Assembly: GCA_001792895.1 (NCBI GenBank) | Contig: MARA01000062.1 | Location: 99,356-163,355, forward strand | DNA: 64,000 bases | Reading direction: 5' to 3' | Source of the DNA: Lentinus brumalis | Taxonomy: Eukaryota; Basidiomycota; Agaricomycetes; Polyporales; Polyporaceae | Shown: piece by piece, positions 1 through 9,653 of the stretch | Numbering within the stretch: position 1 is the first letter of the stretch | Layout: each line of letters begins with the position of its first letter | Translations under genes and position numbers: made by a program | The notes under the pieces: generated by a model | Told to the model about the DNA's origin: nothing | Databases searched by the model: none | The model's input: the letters and a program-made list of their open reading frames with translations, nothing else

Positions 1-14
1 GACTATTGTAGTAT

Positions 15-1184
15 ATGCATGATACAATTAGTAGTAGTGGTTTTAATAATCATTTCATATTTGTTAACCGTATTGAATTAAGTTCTATTTCTGCTATATC
101 TTTACCTAAATATTTTAGTTTAAATAGATCTTTCAGTTCAATTAGATCTTTGGCACATAATCCAGAATCTTTAGCGTTAGAACATATAAATAGTGGAAAA
201 CCTACTACTTCATTAATTATCAATAAAATATTATTAAATCAAAATTTATCAGTAACTGACTCGAAATTAGAAGATTTATTTAAAGTTAAAGGTGTTGATT
301 TGGATCTTCCTATCTCTACACCTGAAAAATATCAACTATTAGCTCAATTAACAGGTAAGTCTAAATATAAAGGTTTCTCTGGTGTATATATCTTTACACA
401 TAAAAATACAGGTAAAAAATATGTAGGTTCATCTAATTTACTAAGACGTAGAATGGAATATTATTTTAAAGGAGAATTCCCTTTAGTTGGTAAATTTTTA
501 CCTTTACTTCACAAAGAAGGGCTAAAAGCTTTTAGCTTAAAAATATTTAAATTAGATAGTAATATTTTTAGTAATCAAGACGCTTTAATATTAGAACAGT
601 ATTATTTATTAAATAAAGAATTCAACTTAAATACATTAAGAGTTATTAATGCAGGATCATCAAAAGGTGATGCTGTATATGTTTATGATTTAACATGTAG
701 TACTCTTTATTATCAAGCTAAATCTAGTATTGAATTAAAAAGAGTTTTAAAAATACATACTAAAACTAGTAAAACTTATGTAGATTCTAAAAGACCTTAT
801 CTTAATAAATTCTTACTTTTTAGCTATCCTATACCTACTGCTGTTGCAAGCCCGCGAAGCGGGGTAAATACATTATTAGATATAATGGAAAAAGAAAGAA
901 AAGATATGTACACATTAGGAACTCGTAGAAGTATTCCAGTAGAATTAGAAATTAAAGAAGGTAATAGATTTGTAGAATCTAATGGCCAACCTTTAAAATT
1001 TGATTCTTTAACGTCTTGTATTGAATATTTAAGAAAATTAGGTTTAACTATTAAAAGAGCCACTCTTACTAAATATATAAAAAATAAAAAAGTGTTTCAT
1101 AATTTCTTATGTAAATACTCAGATAAAGTACTTCTTGATAATTTTGAAGAATTAGGATTAATTATTGAGGAATATAAAAAATAA
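15..1184 (+). CDS. GIY-YIG intron homing endonuclease (copy of the cox2 intron 5 ORF)
   Basis: 389 residues, identical to the ORF at 48475-49644. The GIY-YIG nuclease domain lies at about residues 118-210: GVYIF and, about 15 residues on, YVGSS form the two signature motifs, followed by an RRR segment and a conserved NAGSSKGD block that usually leads into the DNA-binding tail. Such enzymes spread group I introns by cleaving intronless alleles. The rest of cox2 is not upstream here because the window begins inside the intron. A short sequence in another frame after the stop (about 1183-1390) reads like the lost C-terminal NUMOD1-type module. Confidence 0.85.
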   Translation: MHDTISSSGFNNHFIFVNRIELSSISAISLPKYFSLNRSFSSIRSLAHNPESLALEHINSGKPTTSLIINKILLNQNLSVTDSKLEDLFKVKGVDLDLPISTPEKYQLLAQLTGKSKYKGFSGVYIFTHKNTGKKYVGSSNLLRRRMEYYFKGEFPLVGKFLPLLHKEGLKAFSLKIFKLDSNIFSNQDALILEQYYLLNKEFNLNTLRVINAGSSKGDAVYVYDLTCSTLYYQAKSSIELKRVLKIHTKTSKTYVDSKRPYLNKFLLFSYPIPTAVASPRSGVNTLLDIMEKERKDMYTLGTRRSIPVELEIKEGNRFVESNGQPLKFDSLTSCIEYLRKLGLTIKRATLTKYIKNKKVFHNFLCKYSDKVLLDNFEELGLIIEEYKK

Positions 1185-1478
1185 AAGTTGATCCAGACTT
1201 AGAACCATTAAAAGTTAATAGGAAAAATAAACCTATATTAGTCAAAGGAGACCCGACTCGGGAGGTGAAAGAGTTTGAAAGTATTACAGATACAATTAAA
1301 TACTTTAATACTTTAAATATTAAATTAGATAGGAAAACTTTATATCTTCGTTTAAAAGACGGAAAAAAATATAAAGACTATTTTTTTTTTTACTATAAAT
1401 AACATTATAAATTTTTAAACTATTACTAGTATAATAAAAATTTTTTTTATTAATTACATTAAAATAAATGTAGATTCG

Positions 1479-1577
1479 CAATGTTCTGAAATTTGTGGTG
1501 TGTACCACGGATTTATGCCAATAGCTATAGAAGCTGTATCTATTCAAGATTATTTAGCATGGATTGATGCTGCTTAA
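1479..1577 (+). pseudogene. cox2: Orphan cox2 last exon
   Basis: These 99 nt encode the COX2 C-terminus: [12 protein letters not shown] carries Cys and His ligands of the CuA site, and the exon ends YLAWIDAA before TAA. It is identical to exon 6 of the complete gene (49940-50038). Only part of intron 5 precedes it in the window, so the copy cannot make cytochrome oxidase subunit 2 unless the gene continues beyond the left edge. Confidence 0.85.
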
Positions 1578-1870
1578 TAGAATTATCTTTATTATACCCC
1601 TCTACTTTTTTACTTTAAAGCTAATCAGAATTAATTATATTTAAATAGGATACAATATTTATTTATTTGTAATATTCTTGCTATTTTAACTATATTAGCT
1701 TAATACTTTATTTATTAAATATAAATGTATCCTTTATATTAAACATTATATTTTCTCTTCTAATCTTGAAGAGGTAAAACGCATGTATATTACTATAAAT
1801 ACAATGGATAAATAAAGTAGCTATATTTTTATAGCTTCTTAAAACATTTTAAATTTTAAATTATATTCGT

Positions 1871-2143
1871 ATGAAAAATAATCAATCTTTTTTACCCATT
1901 AATTCTAATAAATTATTAAACCCTGTTGTAGAAAGTTTATTTTTTTCAAATAAATTGAAAAAAATAAATTTTCTAACTAATAGAAATTTTAGTAGTAGCT
2001 CTAATTCTAATTCAGGTTCTAATAAAAAGTTAGATTCTAAACCTAATAATATATTATATTTGTTTGTTCAGTTTATTTCTTTTATGATATGCTTTTTGTT
2101 AATTATAGCTATACATATTTTATTTTTTACATATTTTTATTAA
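1871..2143 (+). CDS. Chimeric ORF: rps3 start fused to a novel membrane-tail protein
   Basis: 90 residues. The leader and first 11 codons (MKNNQSFLPIN) are those of rps3 (50332, 13693). From codon 12 the protein is unrelated: a Ser/Asn-rich stretch (SSSSNSNSGSN, residues about 37-47) and one strongly hydrophobic C-terminal segment (about residues 65-90) that looks like a membrane anchor. I recognise no domain. The intact frame behind a copied native leader suggests it could be transcribed and translated like rps3. Its neighbour is a decayed plasmid polymerase on the other strand. The right-hand copy (61824-62089) has small indels. Function unknown; expression is inference. Confidence 0.55.
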   Translation: MKNNQSFLPINSNKLLNPVVESLFFSNKLKKINFLTNRNFSSSSNSNSGSNKKLDSKPNNILYLFVQFISFMICFLLIIAIHILFFTYFY

Positions 2144-2299
2144 TAAAATATTATAAGTGTTTTAATTTAATCTATTTAAACATAAAAGTTTATTTAAATT
2201 AATGCTATAATAATAAGAATAATATTGTACATATTCCCCTTTTTAATTAAATCTTAAATACTTTTTTACTAGCTGTAATAGCAGAAGCAATAGAAAAAA

Positions 2300-3560
2300 A
2301 AGTTACAGTATTAGGTTCTTTAGATTAATATTTATTTAGTAGTTGAATATTGAAACTAATTCTTTACCCTTTTTTAATGGAAGATTATATGTAATGGTAA
2401 TTTGTTCCGATAAATAACTGCAACACTATCCATAATAGCAGGTGTATATAAATTTGGAACCATACCAAATCTTACATAATTACAATACAACTTTAATTTA
2501 CTGAGGATATAAGCACTGGGTTTATTTTTTAATCTTAATAAAAACCAACATATAATCTAAATTTAAATTAAACAGCTCTTTTGAATTTTTTTTAAATACC
2601 ATAGCTCTTAAAAAATAAATAGGAAAATAAAATTTAATTCCATTGTTCTGCTGGAGCAATAGTTTATTAACACCTCTACTTTTTTTTATTTAGTAAGAAA
2701 AAAAAAGGAGCATTAATATTATCGGAACTTAAACCATCTGCTTCAATTAAACTAAATTTAGTTTTATTGTAAAGGTTGTTAATGATTTGTGATTCTTCAA
2801 CTTTCAATATAGGAGGTTGATCAACAGGGTATGGTTTATTTATTATAATAGTAGGATATATTGAATTAACAACTTATCTATATACTTTTTATCCTTATAG
2901 AATATAAATATCAACTGCACCTCAACTATATCCCTGTTTAATCTATTTATAGACTTTACCTTTAAAACAAGGAATATTTTGATCTTCGAGCATATAATTT
3001 TTTTTTCTATAATTTGTAAAAGCTAAACTTGGTAGTGGTGCATAATTACCCCCAATAACTCTAGTAGCTTAATAGTTCTTCTAGAAGAAAATTTCTAATA
3101 CTAAATATAAAGTAATACAATCTTGTGAACAGTATTTAATAGTTTGCTCTTTAATGTGCATTTGTATTGTGTAAATTATTTAGCTTATTTGATATATTCA
3201 TCTAAGGTGATACCTTCAAAGTATTTAAAATGATACCGTTATATTTGTTATATATTACCTTCTTTAGCAATTCTGTTAAAAAAAAAAAGATTTATCTCCA
3301 ACATTAAATGATTTACCTTATTTTTAAGGGAAGAAGAAATACATTAAAAATTAATATCTAAAATGTAAATTATATTTACCCTTATTAAAAGTAAATATGA
3401 TTTAAGTAATTAACTATTATTAAAAATAGATTTAATCTCAATAGATATTTCAACTAAAGTGTTTTATTAAAAAAAAAAATAGACCTTTTATATAAATAAA
3501 TTTCTTTGTTTTAATGAGAGTATACAAACATTAAGCTTATCTTGTTGATTAAAAAAATAT
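2300..3560 (-). pseudogene. dpo: Decayed type-B DNA polymerase of a linear mitochondrial plasmid (dpo)
   Basis: No long frame survives, but fragments in order match family-B, protein-primed polymerases of fungal linear plasmids: YCSQDCITLYLVLEIF (Exo III region), GYSWGAVDLY (its W is a TGA), then VNSIYPTIIINKPYPVDQP, the palm motif A region where functional enzymes have DxxSLYP. The first Asp of motif A is lost and stops and frameshifts are scattered throughout. The fragments are easier to read in the right copy (60440-61700, plus). This is a remnant of plasmid integration. Boundaries are approximate; no plasmid RNA polymerase gene was found with it. Confidence 0.78.
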
Positions 3561-3633
3561 CCTAAACCACCATATCTTTAAATTATTATATGTTTAGTAT
3601 GTAATTTTTTAATAAAAGAATCATTAAAAAAAA

Positions 3634-3704
3634 ACGAGTATAGTTAAGTTGGTATAACTTCTACCTTCCAAGTAGTTATCATCAGTTCGAATCTGATTAC
3701 TCGT
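3634..3704 (+). tRNA. trnG: tRNA-Gly (UCC)
   Basis: Acceptor arms ACGAGTA/TACTCGT pair fully, the T-loop TTCGAAT is standard and the anticodon loop CTTCCAA gives UCC. The mirror copy near 60296-60364 has lost two bases of the 5' acceptor strand, so this is the better copy. Confidence 0.85.
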
Positions 3705-3798
3705 ATAAAATATAGTGCATTTTTTTTTAACATTAAAGTTATTTTCTTCCCATTTTTTTAGTTTTTAGTTAGCCTAAAGGCTACAAGGACTTATAAAC

Positions 3799-3871
3799 AA
3801 GAGCGAGGTGATTCGAACACCTACCGATGATTTTGGAGATCGTCATACTAACCGATTGATACTACGCTCTT
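3799..3871 (-). tRNA. trnW: tRNA-Trp (CCA anticodon)
   Basis: Acceptor AAGAGCG/CGCTCTT pairs fully and the T-arm is AGGTG TTCGAAT CACCT. The anticodon loop is CTCCAAA, giving CCA rather than the UCA expected where UGA is read as tryptophan. The anticodon stem ACGAT/ATCAT has one internal C-A mismatch. It is the only tRNA-Trp in the window (mirror copy 60135-60206), yet several intron ORFs need UGA decoded as Trp. Confidence 0.82.
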
Positions 3872-3930
3872 AAAATAAGTATAGGAGATTTATAAAAAAA
3901 AATAAAAATACTCTTTTAAATAAAAATGAA

Positions 3931-4002
3931 GGGCCCTTAGCTTAATTGGTAGAGTACCTAATTGTCGATTAGGGTGGTCCCAGTTCGAATCTGGAAGGGC
4001 TC
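3931..4002 (+). tRNA. trnD: tRNA-Asp (GUC)
   Basis: Acceptor GGGCCCT/AGGGCTC pairs with one wobble. Anticodon stem CCTAA/TTAGG encloses loop TTGTCGA, anticodon GUC. The mirror copy at 60007-60077 is shorter by a few bases in the acceptor and variable regions. Confidence 0.87.
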
Positions 4003-4361
4003 GTAAAAACAAAATTTTTTTTTTGTTGTTGTATACTTTGTAAACCCTTTTAACCCTATATTTTAAAAATACCTTTCAAGGCCACTAAACTTATTTTTAA
4101 GTTTTAGTTTTTAAAACTTAAATTTTTATATCTTTATATTAATTGTAGCTTGTAAACAAAAAATTTTTGTTTTTATTTTTTTTTCTAAACCAATTAAAAA
4201 ATAAGTAGTCCGTCATTTATTTCTAGACTGTAATTTTTTAATAAAAGTATCTTTCCAAATAAAAAAAAGCTTATATATGTATATTATAAAAATGTAATAA
4301 AAATTTATTAATTTTTATATATTATATATAACATATCTAATAAAAAAAATATAAAAAAAAA
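4003..4361. other. AT-rich spacer upstream of atp6
   Basis: About 360 bp, almost entirely A and T with homopolymer runs. No gene, tRNA or long ORF is visible. It is the likely 5' untranslated region and promoter area of atp6, but no specific promoter motif could be assigned. Mirrored at 59656-60006. Confidence 0.5.
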
Positions 4362-5135
4362 ATGTTTATTAATTCAAATTTAACATTTGTAAATTCACCT
4401 TTAGAACAATTCGAAGTTACAAATTTAATAGGTATAAATGCACCTATTTTAGGTTATTTAAATATAACTTTAACTAACTTAGGATTATATTCTATCTTAG
4501 TATTATTATTAATAGTTGGAATACACTATGCAGGTAATAATGAAATTAAATTAGTGCCAAGTAAATGGTCTATAGCATTAGAAAGTCTATATGCTAGTAT
4601 CCACTCTATGGTAAGAGAACAATTAGGTAAAGAAATTTATTTACCATTTATTTATTCTATATTCTTTTTCATTTTAATAGCTAATTTAACAGGTAATATC
4701 CCATATTCATTTACAATTACTACTTCTATTATAGTAAGTATTGGTTTATCTTTTACTATATTAATAGCAGTAACTATTTTAGGTTTAAGTATTCATAGAT
4801 TACATTTCTTTGCATACTTTGTGCCTTCTGGTACACCTTTAGCTTTAGTTCCTTTATTAGTATTAATTGAATTAACTAGTTATTTAGCTAGAGCTTTCTC
4901 TTTAGGAATCAGATTATTTGCTAACGTAGTAGCAGGACATACTTTAATGAAAATATTATCTACATTTTTATATAAAATGTTTAGTGCTGGAGTGCTAGCC
5001 GCTATAATTACTTTAATACCATTTTCTTTATTCTTGGCTATATGTGGACTAGAATTAGCGGTATCTGTAATTCAAGCTTATGTATTTACAATTTTAACTT
5101 GTTCTTATATTAAAGATGTAATATATTTGCATTAA
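4362..5135 (+). CDS. atp6: ATP synthase F0 subunit a
   Basis: 257 residues, a usual length for fungal Atp6. It is the a subunit of the mitochondrial F1F0 ATP synthase, forming the proton half-channels against the c-ring. Several hydrophobic segments are visible. The conserved helix LARAFSLGIRLFANVVAGHTL (about residues 177-197) carries the essential channel arginine, and QAYVFTILTCSYIKD is the typical C-terminus. The ATG start follows an AT-rich leader and the mature N-terminus after SPLEQFEV fits the family. Intronless. Its twin at 58882-59655 encodes the same protein. A HEG remnant lies directly downstream. Confidence 0.97.
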   Translation: MFINSNLTFVNSPLEQFEVTNLIGINAPILGYLNITLTNLGLYSILVLLLIVGIHYAGNNEIKLVPSKWSIALESLYASIHSMVREQLGKEIYLPFIYSIFFFILIANLTGNIPYSFTITTSIIVSIGLSFTILIAVTILGLSIHRLHFFAYFVPSGTPLALVPLLVLIELTSYLARAFSLGIRLFANVVAGHTLMKILSTFLYKMFSAGVLAAIITLIPFSLFLAICGLELAVSVIQAYVFTILTCSYIKDVIYLH

Positions 5136-5199
5136 TTATAATACTGTATTTTTACTATTTATTTATTTTTAACTCTAAAAATAAAATAAGAGTTATAGG

Positions 5200-6260
5200 G
5201 GATAATTTATTAAATTATACTAATATAGTAACCCCTTTAAATTTTAAACCTTTTTTATGGCAAAATACAATTTATCATCAAAATAGAACTAAATTTAATA
5301 CTTCTAGATTACAACTTTTACAATTTTCTACTATGGGAAGGACAAATAATAATTTAAAACCTATGATTATTAATAGTAAGGAAATATTGGATAATTATAA
5401 AGAAATTAAATTACCAGTATAACTATTAAATTCTACATATTCTTTTTCTCCTTGGTTTATTGTAGGTTTTACAGAGGCAGAGGGTAATTTTGATATAATT
5501 ATAAACAAAAATCCCAAAATATTACCTTAGTTTAGATTTAGATTAAGTTCTAAATATTTAGACATAGTATTATTATGTGCTATTAGAAACTATTTTGGAT
5601 CCGGTTCTATTTTTTAAGCAGAGAAACTGAAGTTTTTACTTTAGAAATCTCAAGTCAAGAAGTGATAGAAAACAAAATTTTACCTTTATTTGATTCTTAC
5701 TCTTTAAAGGGTACAAAGTACTATGATTATGTAAATTGGAGAGATGGGTTTAAAGATTTTATATTAAATAAAGATTTAAATTCTAGAATTTCTTTAATAG
5801 AAAGAATGAGAGAGAGAAAATCTAAACTTAATAACCTTAAATTAGAATATAAATTACCTGAGGAACATCTTAGTAATATTGATGGTCACTACATTGCAGG
5901 TTTTGTATAAGGAGATGGTTCTTTTTCAGTAGTTACAGGTCCTAATAGTTTTCAAACAGGATTTGGCCAAACAGTTTTTTTAATAAGTCAACATATTCAT
6001 AATAAACTATTATTAGAGTCCATTTTTAAAAAAAATTTAAAGTTGGGTATCTAGGAAGTAGCAAGACTAGACCAGATGAAATAAATTATAGAGTTGCAAG
6101 TAAGAAGGATTTAATAAAAGTTATTATACCTTTATTTGAATCTTATCCTACACTAGGAGTACATTCTATTAATTATTTTAAATGGAAAAATATAATAGAA
6201 TATATATTAGAAAGTAAAGATATCTATAAAGGTAAAGAAAAAAAAAACTTTTAATACAGT
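5200..6260 (+). pseudogene. Decayed double-LAGLIDADG homing endonuclease
   Basis: Fragments in order: WFIVGFTEAEGNFDI (first LAGLIDADG motif), a TAG break, YFGSGSIF, then KILPLFDSYSLKGTKYYDYVNW (end of domain 1), IAGFV followed by a TAA and GDGSFSV (second motif, interrupted exactly in its core), and a tail INYFKWKNIIEYIL. At least two stops and a frameshift destroy the frame, so no active enzyme is expected. There is no split exon around it; it follows atp6 as a relic. The longest open piece is 5662-5910. Mirror copy at about 57757-58817 carries the same breaks. Confidence 0.78.
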
Positions 6261-6471
6261 ATTAATACCTAAAATAAAATCTTACTGGCTTAATAAAGAT
6301 ACTTACTTAATAAACAGTTATTTATCTAAGGATAAAGAAAGATTAAAATTAATTTAATAATAACCCCCTTATATTTATAATATTATTTACTATTATATCA
6401 TAATTTTGTATTATCTAAATTTTTTCTAAGTGGATAGATTTTTTTTTTTATATAAATTTCTTTAAAAGAGC

Positions 6472-7038
6472 ATGATTTTATTCATTTTATTTTTAATTTT
6501 AATAGTGGCAATTGCCCTTCCTTCAATCAATCAAAATATAAGATCAATCTTATATGTAAGAATATCTTCTATAATATTTATCTATGCCGGAGCATTAGCT
6601 TTAAATGCTTTCTATATTCAGTCAATTGGATCAGGTATAGGTGTATATAGTGGATTATTCCAAGTAACAATTATACAACCATCTTTAAATGAGTTAAATT
6701 ATAATATGCTATTGCTTTCTTCTTTTTTTTTTAAAACAAAAAATAATAAGAATACTCTACTGTCTTTAATTTTTACATCTCTTAAAGAAGGTTTATGATC
6801 ACCGGTCTTACCTAAATCTCTATCAAAGTTAGATAATTCTATACCTATAACAATATTTAAAACAACTGGTTATATTTGTGTTTATATAGCATTAAGCGGT
6901 TTAGCTTCAAATTTAATAAATACATATTATTATTATTCCGTGTTTACTATAGCTTTTTTATTTTTATTTTATAGGTTGGTTATTAGTTTTTTAGCTTTAA
7001 AATATTTGGTACAGGATATTAAAGACGACAAAGAATAG
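6472..7038 (+). CDS. Chimeric ORF: nad2 N-terminus fused to an unknown membrane protein
   Basis: Residues 1-66 repeat the start of nad2 ([11 protein letters not shown] to GLFQVT) with differences only in the first few codons. Then the sequence is unrelated: LSSFFFKTKNN, a TGA at 6796-6798, SPVLPKSLSKLDNS, and two or three hydrophobic segments ending VQDIKDDKE. Read as code 4 (TGA = Trp, giving KEGLWSPVLP) the frame is open for 188 residues; read as standard code it stops after 108. The full-length frame is intact in both copies (other copy 56981-57547). The join lies right after the codons for QVT. Function unknown. Confidence 0.6.
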
Positions 7039-7825
7039 GCTATTAGTAACCGTTAGATAGAGTAGGAACCGTTTGGAAGCCGGAAACAGCTTTGTCAATA
7101 GGGCTTCTAGTTTTATTATTTGGGGGGTATGACTTTTTGTTTTATGGTTTGACCACCTTAAAACAAAATAAGGTTAGTTTTTTCTAGTGTCACAATATAA
7201 TATATATTAAACTAGGTTTTTATATTTTAATAAATCAAGTTATTTAGTTTTTATTTGCCTACTTATTTTACTAGCCATAACTAATTATTTATCTTATTAT
7301 TTATTTATTATTTTTCATTTATAACTTAGACGGTATCATTATTCTTAAAAAAAAAATTTTTTTTAATTACTCCCCTTTATATATATTTATATCTTCGATC
7401 TTTTCTAAAACAAATATAATACCTATCTTTCTTACTAGACTAAAGCATGTAGTAGCAAAGGTAATTATTAGATATTCTATATAATTTAAAAATAAATATA
7501 ACCTAGAGTATTTTAAAATACCCGGTTTGATAAAATAAATCTAGAGTTTTTAGCTAATTATAAAATTTTAATTAAGCCATGTAAATATTTTTTTTTTAAT
7601 CTATACCCTCATGTTCAGCTTATTAAAATAAGACTATTATAGATTTTTTTTATTTCTGATTTATAAGAACCATTACATCTTTCATTTTTTATTTTTATTC
7701 TTAAAAGAATAAATATTTAATTCAACTATTTTTACTTTTCTCTCTATTAAACCCTAAAATAAAACTGTTATAAATTATAGGCAAAAAAAAAGTAAACTTT
7801 AAGTAGTAAATTAATTAATTAAATA
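7039..7825. other. Spacer with a short remnant tail of the chimeric ORF
   Basis: Up to about 7190 one frame still reads NRLEAGNSFVNRASSFIIWGV, which may be the former C-terminal continuation of the ORF ending at 7038. The rest is AT-rich with homopolymer runs; no tRNA or conserved gene was seen. Mirrored at 56195-56980. Confidence 0.45.
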
Positions 7826-9145
7826 TTAAGTATTATTTAAAGGTTTAGAAAAAAATTTATACCTATTTTTAAATAATTTGTTAGTATCTAATAATTTTTT
7901 AATTTTTATTTTACTTGGCATAGAATTAATAGCTTGTGCTACAGATCTTATGGTAGAAAATGGTGAACCTTTAAATAAATTATTTTTTTCGTAAACATAA
8001 AAAATTTTTTTAGGGCGGGTCATTTTCAAATATAGAATATTTAACAGTAATAGTTAAAGGTTTAACTAATTTAAAATATTTATTTCTCCACCCTCCACCC
8101 CTCCTCCCCTCCTCCCCGAGGTCGGCTGGTCGGCTGGTCGGCTGGTCGGCTAAAGGAAAAGTATTAATGAATTTATTTATTTTATCTATTAATTCAGCCG
8201 TTTGTAGCATATAGTTTTGATTTAAATATCTAGCTTTATCCATATTTTCAACTAGTTCTAGCAATACCGATTTTATAGAACCAGCATTGTGATAACCTAA
8301 ATATCTCAATTTTAGTAATATAGACCAAATTAGAAAATCTAAACCTTTCCAACTAAAAATTTTATTACTTTAAAAAAAGGTAAAATTTTATAAATAAATA
8401 TATCTATTATTGAAAAACTAAATCTATTTTATTTCTAAAATTAATTAAAAAATCATTATTTTATAACTTATATTTTTTAAGTTTTAAATTTTTATTTTAA
8501 AAAACCCTCGACGTGGAAAATGTGATTAGGCTGATTTACAGGTAAATTCAAGAAGAAATTACTTATAAGTTTCATAATTTTAATACTTTTATTATTTTGA
8601 GTAATAGAAAATCTAGGATATAAATAAGACTTTGTAAAAAAGAAAGATGCATCTCCTTCACAAAATCCTATTAACCCCCCGAAGGGGCGGATTAACACAG
8701 TGATCTGGTAAATGATCATTATTTACTAAAGTTCTACCTCTATTCATCCCTTCTTTAAGTGTTAATATTTGTGTTAAAGTATCATCTGATAAATTTGAAT
8801 TAACTTTTAAAAATACACCCTTTTCCCAATCTTTAAAATCTAAGTACTTAGCTGTTCTTAAAGTATAAGTATTAAAAATAGGTATAATAAATTCTTTAAT
8901 TATATCAAAATTTTGAATAGTATATGACACTAAATTTTTAGTTTTAGATCTATGAATAATACCTACTTCTTTACAAACTAAAGAACTTAATTAAGATTTA
9001 ATATATTTTAATACTTCTATGTCATCCGAATGCAATACTATTACAAATCTAAATCCCACGTCTCTATTTCTATGTATAACTATACTAAAATGACCTTCAG
9101 CGTCTGTAAAACCCGAAAACCAATTTAAGAAATCACTTTTATGGT
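7826..9145 (-). pseudogene. Broken LAGLIDADG endonuclease with NUMOD1-like tail, downstream of nad3
   Basis: Read on the minus strand: [16 protein letters not shown] (first motif), a stop after LKYIKS, NTYTLRTAKYLDFKDW, LTLKEGMNRGRTL, then GGLIGFCEGDASFFF (second motif, in a shifted frame), PRFSITQNN, a weaker DFLIWSIL segment and finally a separate frame FYVYEKNNLFKGSPFSTIRS, typical of the NUMOD1 DNA-binding repeat. A GC-rich cluster at 8086-8151 is inserted between the nuclease and the tail. Several frameshifts make it non-functional. In this copy the nad3 frame runs into it. Mirror copy 54880-56194. Confidence 0.75.
8086..8151. repeat. GC-rich mobile cluster with tandem GCCGACCA units
   Basis: About 65 bp of nearly pure G/C in AT-rich DNA: a C-rich run on the plus strand followed by four tandem GGTCGGCT units. 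A shorter member with the same C-rich block and two units is at 18867-18902 in the cox1 intron ORF, with the same flanking AAAGGAAAA. Mirror copy at 55869-55934. It resembles GC clusters of fungal mitochondria. Confidence 0.75.
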
Positions 9146-9652
9146 TATATATTTCTTGAGATGCTGATGTAGAATAATATTTAAAATGATTAAATTTTTC
9201 AAATCTTTGGGGTTAACAATATTGGCCGGGAAATAATTTATTTTATTTAAAAGGGGGTTATCAAAAAATAAACTTTTTTTATGGGATAATTTTAAACTAT
9301 CCTCTGAAACCAGTTTAATTGAACCAGTTCCTATTTCTAAAATAAACCCTATTGTTAAAACAGTAAAAAATATTAATACAACTGAAAATCCAAATACACT
9401 CACATGATATAAAGTAACTGCGATAGGAAATAGTAGTAATATTTCTAAATCAAATATTAGAAATAATAAGGCAACTAAGAAGAAGTTAATTTGAAAAGTA
9501 CTTCTAGTTTGACCATAAACCGGTGAGAATCCACATTCATAAGCAGATACTTTAGCTTCATCAGGTCTATGTGGTGCTAAAAAGAAATTTAAAATTAATA
9601 AAATTCCAGATAAAATAGGAACAAAAATAAATAACATTAAAATATTACTCAT
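9125..9652 (-). CDS. nad3: NADH dehydrogenase subunit 3 (C-terminus extended by a one-base difference)
   Basis: A complex I membrane-arm subunit with three hydrophobic helices. [17 protein letters not shown] (about residues 26-42) contains the conserved loop Cys, and [13 protein letters not shown] is the signature of helix 2. This copy reads 175 residues because a run of five Gs near 9247 shifts the frame; the right copy (54373-54777), with four, ends at 134 residues, closer to the usual 115-135. The real end probably lies near 9251. The ATG is one base from the nad2 stop, the close nad2-nad3 pairing typical of fungi. Confidence 0.93.
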   Translation of the reverse strand: MSNILMLFIFVPILSGILLILNFFLAPHRPDEAKVSAYECGFSPVYGQTRSTFQINFFLVALLFLIFDLEILLLFPIAVTLYHVSVFGFSVVLIFFTVLTIGFILEIGTGSIKLVSEDSLKLSHKKSLFFDNPLLNKINYFPANIVNPKDLKNLIILNIILHQHLKKYITIKVIS

Positions 9653-9653
9653 A

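Larger units (their letters stand above)
1..1905 (+). repeat. Direct copy of cox2 intron 5 / exon 6 / rps3 leader
   Basis: Bases 1-1905 repeat 48461-50366 in the same orientation, with a single-base homopolymer difference near 1381, and again inverted at about 62056-63877. The block contains the intron HEG, the 99-nt last exon of cox2 and the rps3 leader. It stops 11 codons into rps3, where a novel ORF continues. The rps3 leader alone (about 1605-1905) also occurs inverted at 13661-13959, so it is present four times in the window. Confidence 0.9.

Noticed and set aside
824..1063. Antisense ORF of 79 codons (also at 49284-49523)
   Set aside because: Lies entirely within the GIY-YIG gene on the other strand; no motif and no signal of its own.
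4003..4361. Replication origin in the AT-rich region before atp6
   Set aside because: Only AT-richness and homopolymers are seen; no GC-cluster or promoter pair that would define an origin.
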